From JBASNZ01 sp049657775 (GTDB lineage: Bacteria; Actinomycetota; Coriobacteriia; Anaerosomatales; Anaerosomataceae), in the NCBI GenBank assembly GCA_049657775.1, contig JBASNZ010000028.1, positions 1-6,285 on the forward strand: a DNA stretch of 6,285 bases. Direction: 5' to 3'. A program made the position numbers and the translations under genes. The notes beneath the pieces are model-generated. The model worked only from the letters and a program-made list of their open reading frames with translations, was not told where the DNA came from and ran no database searches. Of the stretch, positions 1-5,040 are shown one piece after another. Within the stretch, counting starts at the first letter, position 1. Each line of letters starts with the position of its first letter.

Positions 1-354
1 GTCCACGTAGGCCAGGTGCTCCGGCACACCGAGGCGCCGTACGTTGTTGACCAGCTGGTAGGAGCCGGCGCCCTTGGCGCACAGGCCACCTCTGCTGCTC
101 GGGTTGTTCGGATCGCCGTAGATGTCGAGGACGTTTCCGGATGCGTCGACATCGACGAGCTGGCCGCACTGCGCTGAGCAGTACGGACAGGTGGTGACAT
201 AAGTAGCGGCGACGTCAGCAGCATTCGCCGAAGACGGCGTGACCACTAGATCGGCCCCGACCGCCCCCGCGACGGCCGCTGCGGCGCCGGCTTTCAGGAA
301 GTCTCGGCGTGAAAGCTCGAACTTCCCTCCTGAATCCTTGTCGTGTGTAGCCAT
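1..354 (-). CDS. Tat-exported molybdopterin oxidoreductase, probable formate dehydrogenase alpha subunit (N-terminal 118 residues, runs off the window)
   Basis: Partial gene: ATG at 354-352, open to base 1. The protein begins with a twin-arginine signal (SRRDFLK, residues 15-21), an Ala/Val-rich hydrophobic stretch to about residue 33 and a likely cleavage site near ANA-AD (43-47). Then comes the [4Fe-4S] site of the DMSO-reductase superfamily: C56-x2-C59-x3-C63-x28-C92, with conserved Lys94 in LCAKGAG, the residue that normally lies between the cluster and the cofactor. The wording TTCPYCSAQCG and GDPNNPSSRGGLCAKGA resembles formate dehydrogenase-N type subunits more than thiosulfate/polysulfide or nitrate reductases. 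The active-site Cys or Sec, which would confirm formate dehydrogenase, lies outside the window. The expected place of action is outside the cytoplasmic membrane with a bis-MGD Mo or W cofactor. The RBS is GGAG (368-365) or AGGG (364-361). Its own promoter and a putative cofactor riboswitch precede it. Confidence 0.88.
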   Translation of the reverse strand, partial: MATHDKDSGGKFELSRRDFLKAGAAAAVAGAVGADLVVTPSSANAADVAATYVTTCPYCSAQCGQLVDVDASGNVLDIYGDPNNPSSRGGLCAKGAGSYQLVNNVRRLGVPEHLAYVD

Positions 355-383
355 ACCTTTCCCTCTCCGTTCCGTGGGTTCCC

Positions 384-403
384 TCGGAGCCATCCGGCTC
401 CGA
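384..403 (-). other. Perfect 8-bp hairpin upstream of the oxidoreductase RBS
   Basis: On the minus strand TCGGAGCC, loop GGAT, GGCTCCGA form a perfect 8-bp stem with a 4-nt loop. It ends about 15 nt before the GGAG of the oxidoreductase gene. There is no U-tract, so it is not a terminator. It could insulate the RBS, stabilise the processed mRNA, or bring the strong anti-SD complement at 440-450 closer to the start as a ribosome standby arrangement (inference). Folding is certain on pairing grounds; function is not known. Confidence 0.5.
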
Positions 404-439
404 CGGGTACTCCGGTCCACACTCGACCTGCTGCCGCGC

Positions 440-450
440 CACCTCCTTTC
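440..450 (-). promoter_or_regulatory. Very strong Shine-Dalgarno-like element without a well-placed start
   Basis: GAAAGGAGGTG on the minus strand is an 11-nt perfect complement to the usual 3' end of bacterial 16S rRNA. No ATG, GTG or TTG lies 5-9 nt downstream; the only overlapping GTG (442-440) is part of the element itself. It immediately follows a possible tiny ORF, ATG-ACG-GCC-AGG-TGA (463-449), which lacks its own SD. The element is 86-96 nt upstream of the oxidoreductase ATG, so it may be a standby site or a chance match. Confidence 0.35.
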
Positions 451-470
451 ACCTGGCCGTCATCGGGGGG

Positions 471-522
471 AAAACGAAAAAACCGATCTAGCGACGCGTC
501 TTGCGTGCGTCTTCGATCGGTT
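471..522 (-). terminator. Intrinsic terminator in the leader of the molybdo-oxidoreductase gene
   Basis: On the minus strand AACCGATC (522-515) pairs perfectly with GATCGGTT (488-481). An inner GACGC (511-507)/GCGTC (497-493) stem extends the hairpin, and TTTTTT (482-477), then CG and TTTT, follow directly. It sits downstream of the Moco-like aptamer and about 115 nt before the oxidoreductase ATG, so it acts within the leader and not at an operon end. This is the usual layout of a transcription-attenuating expression platform. Its 5' arm starts inside the TAA of the minimal ORF at 529-521, so a ribosome there would physically block the hairpin. Confidence 0.72.
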
Positions 523-529
523 AGTTCAT
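521..529 (-). other. Minimal leader ORF ATG-AAC-TAA with a good Shine-Dalgarno
   Basis: A two-codon reading frame (Met-Asn-stop) preceded by GGGAGG (542-537) at a 7-nt spacing, which is ideal for initiation. The SD begins at the base after the stop of the 17-codon leader ORF (545-543), so terminating ribosomes could reinitiate. The stop codon's last two bases are the first two of the terminator stem. This arrangement is seen directly; that ribosomes use it, and thereby affect termination, is inference. Chance occurrence of a 9-nt frame is not negligible, hence the modest confidence. Confidence 0.35.
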
Positions 530-542
530 GACTTCGCCTCCC

Positions 543-596
543 TTACCCAGAACACGACGCGCATAGAACCCCGTATGCCGGTGGGCTCTCGCACAT
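543..596 (-). CDS. Putative 17-residue leader peptide MCESPPAYGVLCASCSG
   Basis: Frame ATG (596-594) to TAA (545-543). Its SD is the AAAGGAG (606-600) that forms the 3' strand of the aptamer P1 helix, and the A of its ATG pairs in P1 with T695. In E. coli the Moco riboswitch of moaA places its RBS and start codon at this same point (recalled, not checked), so the geometry is that of a translationally controlled start. Here, however, the frame is a short Cys-containing peptide (three Cys in 17, including a CxxC) and not the enzyme. It may be a sensor frame that transmits cofactor binding to the downstream terminator. No homologue is recognised, and a short ORF can arise by chance. Confidence 0.38.
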   Translation of the reverse strand: MCESPPAYGVLCASCSG

Positions 597-695
597 CGTC
601 TCCTTTCCAATCGGGAGGCGCCCGGGTTTCCCTCAGGCACCCTATCGGCCCAGTGGCCCTGGCTAGTGCTGTAGGTCAGGAGGGCTCGGAGACGA
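596..695 (-). promoter_or_regulatory. Putative Moco-family riboswitch aptamer, compact (possibly Tuco-like)
   Basis: On the minus strand the element is closed by a perfect 8-bp helix, TCGTCTCC (695-688) with GGAGACGA (603-596). Inside are GAGCCC just after P1 (as AGCCUC in E. coli moaA), a GGTGCC/GGCGCC hairpin (635-630 with 622-617 or near) capped by GGGAAACCC, and the segment GCCTCCCGATTGGAAAGG. The latter closely matches GCCUCCCGUAUCUGGAAAGG recalled from the E. coli moaA Moco riboswitch. The part between P1 and the last hairpin is about 25 nt shorter than in E. coli, as if one internal hairpin were missing; aptamers lacking P3 were proposed to respond to tungsten cofactor (Tuco). The gene it precedes needs exactly such a cofactor, and a terminator follows. 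No covariance-model search was possible. Confidence 0.72.
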
Positions 696-713
696 ACGGC
701 CTTCTATTCTGTT

Positions 714-747
714 ACTCCGATGTCGCCTGCCGGGACTCGATCGGAGT
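714..747 (-). other. Leader hairpin between operator and aptamer
   Basis: ACTCCGAT (747-740) pairs perfectly with ATCGGAGT (721-714) around an 18-nt loop on the minus strand. No T-run follows, so it is not an intrinsic terminator. It begins at the base adjoining the 18-bp dyad (748-765) and ends 18 nt before the aptamer. It may protect the 5' end of the leader RNA or be part of regulation; no known family is recognised. Confidence 0.4.
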
Positions 748-765
748 TTGTAACTGTAGTTACAA
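748..765. promoter_or_regulatory. Candidate repressor operator, 18-bp dyad TTGTAACTGTAGTTACAA
   Basis: Two perfect 8-bp inverted arms (TTGTAACT / AGTTACAA) surround a 2-bp centre. The site starts about 7 bp downstream of the predicted transcription start of the promoter at 779-807, where a bound dimeric regulator would block initiation or early elongation. The AT-rich arms contrast with the GC-rich surroundings. The form fits TetR/GntR-type dimer sites in general; it does not match the ModE or FNR consensus. No regulator gene is in the window. Confidence 0.5.
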
Positions 766-778
766 TCACGTACATACT

Positions 779-807
779 AGCCTACCGGCAGGTCACATCC
801 GTGTCAA
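779..807 (-). promoter_or_regulatory. Probable sigma-70-type promoter for the riboswitch-oxidoreductase transcript
   Basis: A perfect -35 TTGACA (807-802), a 17-bp spacer and -10 TAGGCT (784-779) lie on the minus strand, with an expected start near 772. It is placed 43-71 bp after the NHL gene's stop and upstream of the whole leader, so the oxidoreductase can be transcribed separately from the cytochrome operon. TAGTAT (779-774) is a better -10 by sequence but has no -35 at the right distance. Confidence 0.55.
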
Positions 808-849
808 TGTTGCTCATACCCCACATCGGTACCGTTCGCCGAGCGGGTT

Positions 850-2391
850 CTACTTCCTGCTACGTCCCGTGTTCCCACTAACGCCGCTCGCGTACCTCTC
901 CAGGAAGGTCGCGCGGTCAAGCACCTCAACGCCAAGTGCTTCGGCAGGCTGGCGCAGGTCCTGGGACTCGGTGGCCAAACGCCCGATCCGCTGCGCCATC
1001 GTGAGGGTGATCGCAGTCGCCCGGTCCACGCCGGTCTTCTCCACGAGTTCGCTCACATCCGATTCAGAGAAGGACTCGGGCTTGAGCAGATCATCGAGCG
1101 CAACGCCGCCGAGCGTGCGACCCTCGTACTTGGCGAACTCTGTCCGCGGTACCGCCCAGTGGAATCGCCGATCATTCATGACGTCCATCTTCTCGGCTAG
1201 TGCCATGCCCTCGACGAAGTCTCCTGTCACCAGGAACGACTTGCGGCGACGGAAGAGCGGTATGAGGAGCAACAGGAGCGGCGAGAGGCAGATGGCCCAT
1301 TCGGCCGGCTCGTTGGGCGCCTCGATCGGCGGGATCACGCTTGTGGGCCATCCCCAGACCTGCACCTGATGGTTCTCGCGATCGGTGACGTAGATGCGTC
1401 CGCGCTTGTCGAGCGCGATGTCGTTGGGGAACTGGAACTGGCCGAGCGCCACGCCCGGGGTGCCGAACGCGGTGAGACGCTCGCCTTTGAGCGTGTAGAC
1501 GTCGATGGTGTGCGCGAGCGCGTCGACCGCGAGCAGGCGCTGCTCGCTGTCGATCACGATGCCGCGCGGCGTGCCCGAGGTCGGGATGATGTACTGGAAC
1601 TCGCCGGTCTTGCTGAACACCTGGATGCGACGATTGTTGCTGTCGGCAACGAACACATCACCCTTGGCACTGACGGCAGTGCCGTTGGGATAGTAGAAAC
1701 CACCCGGCGAAGCCTCAAGGTTGTCGGCCTGGATCGTCTCTCCCCATCGAGCCAGCTCGGCGCCGCTGGAGTCATATACGAAGACCCGGTGCTTCTCGGC
1801 GGTGCCGATGTCCACAACGTAGACGTTGCCCTGATCGTCGAAGCTGACCGAGATCGGACCCCACGACTCGGGGCCGTCGCCCTCCGGCACGTACTCACGC
1901 AGGAACGTCCCGTCCTTGGAGTAGATGAAGATGCCCCGCAGGCGGCGATCGGTTACCCAGATCTCCCCCTGTGGGGACTCAACCACGTCGGACGGAAGCA
2001 TGAGACGGGTGGTCTCGGCGCTCTCGACCGCGTTGAACGTGAACAGGTAACGGCCCTCGGACTCGTAGACGCGGACGGCCCGGATCCGGTCGTCTACTAT
2101 GTACGCGCGATCGTCCTCGGTCACGCACACGCCGATCGGCTTGCTGAGCGCGTTCTCGCCCTCGGGGCCGCTGATCGCGTACAGGAACTGCGGTGGCTGT
2201 ACCTCTGCCCTGCCGCCTTGCAGGAACGGGATCGGCAGCCTGCGGTTAGCCGAGTAGTACATGCCGGCCCAGGCGAGCAGCATGAGAAGCAAGACCAACA
2301 GCACGAGGGCGATGATCTTCTTCGTACGGCTGCGCTTCTCCTTGTCCGCTATGAACTTGGAGAGCTCCTGGTTGTTGTCTGGTGCGGTCAC
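850..2391 (-). CDS. Membrane-anchored NHL-repeat six-bladed beta-propeller protein with cytoplasmic tail
   Basis: 513 residues from a GTG start (2391-2389), with GGAG (2403-2400) 8 nt upstream. An N-terminal basic segment (KEKRSRTKK) precedes a transmembrane helix at about 26-46, placing the N-terminus inside. About six NHL blades follow (roughly 70-355), seen as repeats of the type GxVYVxDxxNxRIQVF, for example GDVFVADSNNRRIQVF and GRIYVTDRENHQVQVW. A second hydrophobic span (about 365-380) followed by RRRK returns the chain to the cytoplasm, leaving a tail at 385-513. NHL propellers are usually binding or scaffold domains; no catalytic signature is evident. The tail (VTGDFVEG..., PRTEF..., LATESQDLRQPAEALGVEVL) faintly recalls a PIN-like fold, which is unproven. 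It is last in the cytochrome operon, 26 nt after the TPR gene. A role in assembling or sensing the extracytoplasmic cytochromes is inferred from context only. No clear terminator follows. Confidence 0.85.
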   Translation of the reverse strand: MTAPDNNQELSKFIADKEKRSRTKKIIALVLLVLLLMLLAWAGMYYSANRRLPIPFLQGGRAEVQPPQFLYAISGPEGENALSKPIGVCVTEDDRAYIVDDRIRAVRVYESEGRYLFTFNAVESAETTRLMLPSDVVESPQGEIWVTDRRLRGIFIYSKDGTFLREYVPEGDGPESWGPISVSFDDQGNVYVVDIGTAEKHRVFVYDSSGAELARWGETIQADNLEASPGGFYYPNGTAVSAKGDVFVADSNNRRIQVFSKTGEFQYIIPTSGTPRGIVIDSEQRLLAVDALAHTIDVYTLKGERLTAFGTPGVALGQFQFPNDIALDKRGRIYVTDRENHQVQVWGWPTSVIPPIEAPNEPAEWAICLSPLLLLLIPLFRRRKSFLVTGDFVEGMALAEKMDVMNDRRFHWAVPRTEFAKYEGRTLGGVALDDLLKPESFSESDVSELVEKTGVDRATAITLTMAQRIGRLATESQDLRQPAEALGVEVLDRATFLERYASGVSGNTGRSRK

Positions 2392-2417
2392 GCGTCACGC
2401 TCCACAGGTCGGTTTTC

Positions 2418-3419
2418 CTACTTCTTGCCGAGTCGCGCGAGCGCGTCCGACGCTTCGGTGTCACTTGGTGCGATCTTGATCACGCGCTCCCAGGCCGCAG
2501 TCGCGTCCTCGGGCTTGCCGATCTCGTCCAGCAGACGTGCGACGATGCGCGCGGCCTCGAGATCGGTGGGCTTGAGGGCGATCGCGATACGCGCCTCAAG
2601 GAGTGCCTTCTCCTTGTCCGTTGCGAGCAGGCTCTTGGCCGCCGCGAGACGATCGGCGAAGGGTCCCAGCTTCTCAAGCTCGGCCAGCGGCTCCGGACGC
2701 CCCGGCGCATTGTCGACGGCGCGCCTGAGCAGTTCGGCCGCGCCAGCCTTGTCGCCATCGGCGAGCAGCAGCAGCGCCATCTCGTAGTTGGCCTCCGGCA
2801 TGAGCGGATCGAACGCGAGCGCGGTCTCCAGCTCCTTGCGCTGATTGTCCTTGGACTCGAGCTCTCTGTAGGCGATGGATAGCGCGTAGTGTGTGTCGGA
2901 GGCATCGCGCCTGATGCGTATCGCCTCTTTGAGGTAGCGCACCGCTTCTTCGTAGTCGTGGAGCTCGATGAGGGTGAGGCCCAGGTAGTAATCCGCCTGC
3001 TCGACCCGTTCGTCCACGCCCGCGTACTGACCACTCGTGAGTTCGTCGAGTATCCGGCGCCAGTAGCCTTCTGCCGTGGTCCATTCTTCGCGCTGCATGG
3101 CGATAAGACCCAGGCCCTGCAGGGCGGTCGGGTTGTTCTCGTCGAGTTTGAGCGCGTTCTGGTACTGCTCGACCGCCTCGTTGGTGCGACCGGCAGCCGC
3201 AAGCGCCTGCGCAAGGAGGATACGGGCGCCGGGATCCTTTGGCGACTCCTTCACCTTCTCCACGAGGCTGTCGATCGCGCGCGTCGTCAGTTTGCCCTGC
3301 TCGGTCTGACGCTGGGCGTCCCAGATCGTGTACCCCAGGTACACGATCGAGACGATGACCAGGACGGCGACGACCTTGAGAGCGGTGTCGAGCCATCGTG
3401 AGCGCAGTCTTGGCTTCAC
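2418..3419 (-). CDS. Membrane-anchored tetratricopeptide-repeat protein
   Basis: 333 residues, GTG start (3419-3417) with GGAG (3433-3430) 10 nt upstream; no in-frame alternative with a better RBS was seen. Basic residues (R4, R6, R8) then a hydrophobic helix at about 12-33 predict N-in topology with the rest outside. The remainder is helical TPR: clear units at about 63-96 (ARILLAQALAAAGRTNEAVE), 97-130, 140-175 (YYLGLTLIELHDYEEAVRYL), about 175-245, and a last unit near the C-terminus (AARIVARLLDEIGKPEDATA). TPR proteins mediate protein-protein contact. The topology is reminiscent of the TPR part of CcmI/NrfG, which present apocytochromes for heme attachment, and the neighbours are two large multiheme cytochromes, so a cytochrome assembly or scaffold role is plausible but inferred. 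The ends are TAG at 2420-2418 and a 24-nt gap from the upstream gene. Confidence 0.87.
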   Translation of the reverse strand: MKPRLRSRWLDTALKVVAVLVIVSIVYLGYTIWDAQRQTEQGKLTTRAIDSLVEKVKESPKDPGARILLAQALAAAGRTNEAVEQYQNALKLDENNPTALQGLGLIAMQREEWTTAEGYWRRILDELTSGQYAGVDERVEQADYYLGLTLIELHDYEEAVRYLKEAIRIRRDASDTHYALSIAYRELESKDNQRKELETALAFDPLMPEANYEMALLLLADGDKAGAAELLRRAVDNAPGRPEPLAELEKLGPFADRLAAAKSLLATDKEKALLEARIAIALKPTDLEAARIVARLLDEIGKPEDATAAWERVIKIAPSDTEASDALARLGKK

Positions 3420-3443
3420 TCGGGAGTCACTCCATCTTCCGGG

Positions 3444-5036
3444 TCAGATGTTGAGATCGGCGTGACAGCGTCGGCAGAGCTCGGCTCCGGGCCACGGCGC
3501 GATCAGCATGTTCTGGATGTCGAGGTTACCATGACAGTCGTAACATAGTCGCAGGTCGTGGGGACCCGAGATCGGGTTCTGCACCTGGATGTGAGCGGTT
3601 CCGAAACCGATGTGGCAGTCATCGCACACGTACGGCTTGCCCTTCTTCTTGGCCACGTTGAAGTGCACAGCATGCTCCGCAAGTCCGGAGTTCTTGATCT
3701 TGGTCGCCGGTTCGGTCCGCATCTCTTCGTGACACTTCACACAGTTCGCGAGCACAAGCTCTGTCGAACGGACCGAGCTGTGATGACATTCCTGACACGT
3801 CTCTCGGTCCTTGTGACACACGTTGCAGTCGTCCGGCAACGACCCGTTCATCTTGCTGTGCTGCGCCAGCCACTCCGTCGGGTGTGGCATGGGGGTTTGG
3901 TGGCACCGCTCGCACGACGTCGAGTTGTGACAGACCGCGCAGTTCCCTTCCTGAGCCAGGAAGATGCCTCCGTGCTTGGAAGTCCAGTCGGGCTTCCTGT
4001 GATCGGCAGGGATAACCTTGCCGCTCTTGCGTCCGTCTGCAAGCTTCACGCCACCGTTGTGGCATTTCACGCAGAAATCCGACGTGTGACACATCGAGCA
4101 GTACGAGCTGTCTTTGAGCGCGAGGTCCCTGTGCTCGCCGCTCTTGAACTTGACGGTGTGATTGGCCGGCACGAGTTCGAACTCTTTGGGGTGGCACGCG
4201 TCGCACTTCTGAGGAGCCACCTCACCGCTTGCTGCATGCACCAGACCGTGACAGCGGTAACACGCCTGCATGGTGTTGTGGTCGGTGCCCGAGGTCTGGT
4301 GCGCGAAACGCGGGTGGCACGCGGTGCACTTGTAGTCGCGCTCGAGGTGATCCGCATGGGTGAAGATGATGCGGTCGTCGTTGAACCCGTTGATGTTGGG
4401 GTGACAGAACGCGCACTGACTGATGGTCGTGTCGTTGTCCACGTCGATGAGGACCGGGTCCTCCTGCGGCTTGACCGGTACCGTGCGCAGGTAGACCTCA
4501 GGCATCGGCTCGACGTCCAGATACTCGTCGCGGTGGCACTCATCGCAGTCCGATGCGGCCTCGTGACACAGCATGCAGTCGTTCACGTTGGTCTTGGCCG
4601 CGCGTGCATGCGGCGCCGCTTTCCACGTCTTGATGTGGCTGGTCGGCCGGAGGGTGAACTTGGCTGTGTGGCAATCGGTGCATTCGCCGCTTGCCAGAAC
4701 GCCCGACGGACCGTGGGTGAGACCGTGGCACGCAAAACACGATGCCATCGTCGGCGTGGTGCGCTTGCCGTCCTCATGGGCGTTCACGAAGTGGCACGCC
4801 GAGCACTCGGTCATAAGGTGGGCGGCGTGGTTGAAGATGATGCCGGGCTTGCGAGCTGCGCCGATCACCGGGTGGCATGGCGTGCAGTTGCGCGCCTCGA
4901 CGTCTGCCGTGAGGTTGATGGGTGGTGTATCGGTCTGCGTGCTGGCGGGCTGGGCCTGAATGGCGACGAAGGCGGCGGTCAAGATCGCAGCGACCGCCGC
5001 CAGTACCCAGATTCGTCGTGTTATGCGAAATCGCAT
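3444..5036 (-). CDS. Secreted or membrane-anchored 20-heme c-type cytochrome
   Basis: 530 residues. ATG at 5036-5034 was chosen because it starts directly at a signal sequence (MRFRITRRIWVLAAVAAILTAAF..., residues 1-28) and lies 4 nt after the upstream stop; a longer frame to 5114 would overlap the upstream gene and bury the signal. GGAGG (5055-5051) is 14 nt upstream, rather far, so translational coupling is likely. I count 20 CxxCH motifs, all canonical, giving 20 covalently bound hemes, with many free His for bis-His ligation. Residues 51-168 and 208-326 are an internal duplication of a six-heme module that also opens the preceding cytochrome. The C-terminal third carries eight hemes, including close pairs CAVCHNSTSCERCH and CNVCHKDRETCQECH. 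No catalytic heme (CxxCK) is seen, so electron transfer is more likely than catalysis. No C-terminal anchor is evident. Confidence 0.92.
   Translation of the reverse strand: MRFRITRRIWVLAAVAAILTAAFVAIQAQPASTQTDTPPINLTADVEARNCTPCHPVIGAARKPGIIFNHAAHLMTECSACHFVNAHEDGKRTTPTMASCFACHGLTHGPSGVLASGECTDCHTAKFTLRPTSHIKTWKAAPHARAAKTNVNDCMLCHEAASDCDECHRDEYLDVEPMPEVYLRTVPVKPQEDPVLIDVDNDTTISQCAFCHPNINGFNDDRIIFTHADHLERDYKCTACHPRFAHQTSGTDHNTMQACYRCHGLVHAASGEVAPQKCDACHPKEFELVPANHTVKFKSGEHRDLALKDSSYCSMCHTSDFCVKCHNGGVKLADGRKSGKVIPADHRKPDWTSKHGGIFLAQEGNCAVCHNSTSCERCHQTPMPHPTEWLAQHSKMNGSLPDDCNVCHKDRETCQECHHSSVRSTELVLANCVKCHEEMRTEPATKIKNSGLAEHAVHFNVAKKKGKPYVCDDCHIGFGTAHIQVQNPISGPHDLRLCYDCHGNLDIQNMLIAPWPGAELCRRCHADLNI
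4059..4415 (-). repeat. Six-heme module, copy B of the 20-heme cytochrome
   Basis: Residues 208-326, from CAFCH to CVKCH. Distances between successive heme-motif cysteines are 29, 22, 19, 35 and 9 residues, nearly identical to the other two copies. Shared wording includes IIFTHADH, TMQACYRCHGLVH and SGEVAPQKCDACH. A coding-level duplication, diverged in sequence. Confidence 0.85.
4533..4886 (-). repeat. Six-heme module, copy A of the 20-heme cytochrome
   Basis: Residues 51-168, from CTPCH to CDECH. Cys-to-Cys distances are 27, 22, 19, 35 and 10. Closest in wording to the copy in the 13-heme protein: both have CTPCH at heme 1, FNH/FTH...H, TPTM/RPTM before heme 3 and ASGEC before heme 4. Confidence 0.88.
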
Positions 5037-5040
5037 CGCG

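Noticed and set aside
215..442. 75-codon minus-strand frame from GTG 442 next to a very strong SD
   Set aside because: The SD overlaps the GTG, so spacing is wrong, the frame runs into the oxidoreductase gene in another phase, and the product is Arg/Gly/Ser-rich without any family resemblance.
597..694. c-di-GMP or cobalamin riboswitch as the leader RNA
   Set aside because: The conserved GCCTCCCG...GGAAAGG core and P1 placement fit the Moco family; I see no cobalamin B12-box and no c-di-GMP GCAAACC/tetraloop-receptor pattern.
714..747. Terminator for the NHL gene
   Set aside because: The hairpin is strong but no T-run follows on the minus strand, and it lies downstream of the new promoter.
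239..1369. Long plus-strand open frame of 376 codons
   Set aside because: It runs across the riboswitch leader and antisense to the NHL gene, has no recognisable domain and low-complexity Ser/Arg-rich content, and is explained by high GC suppressing stops.
1369..2787. Plus-strand open frame of 472 codons
   Set aside because: It is antisense to the NHL and TPR genes, which have clear repeats, anchors and RBSs; its Val/Asp/Arg-rich translation is the mirror of those codons.
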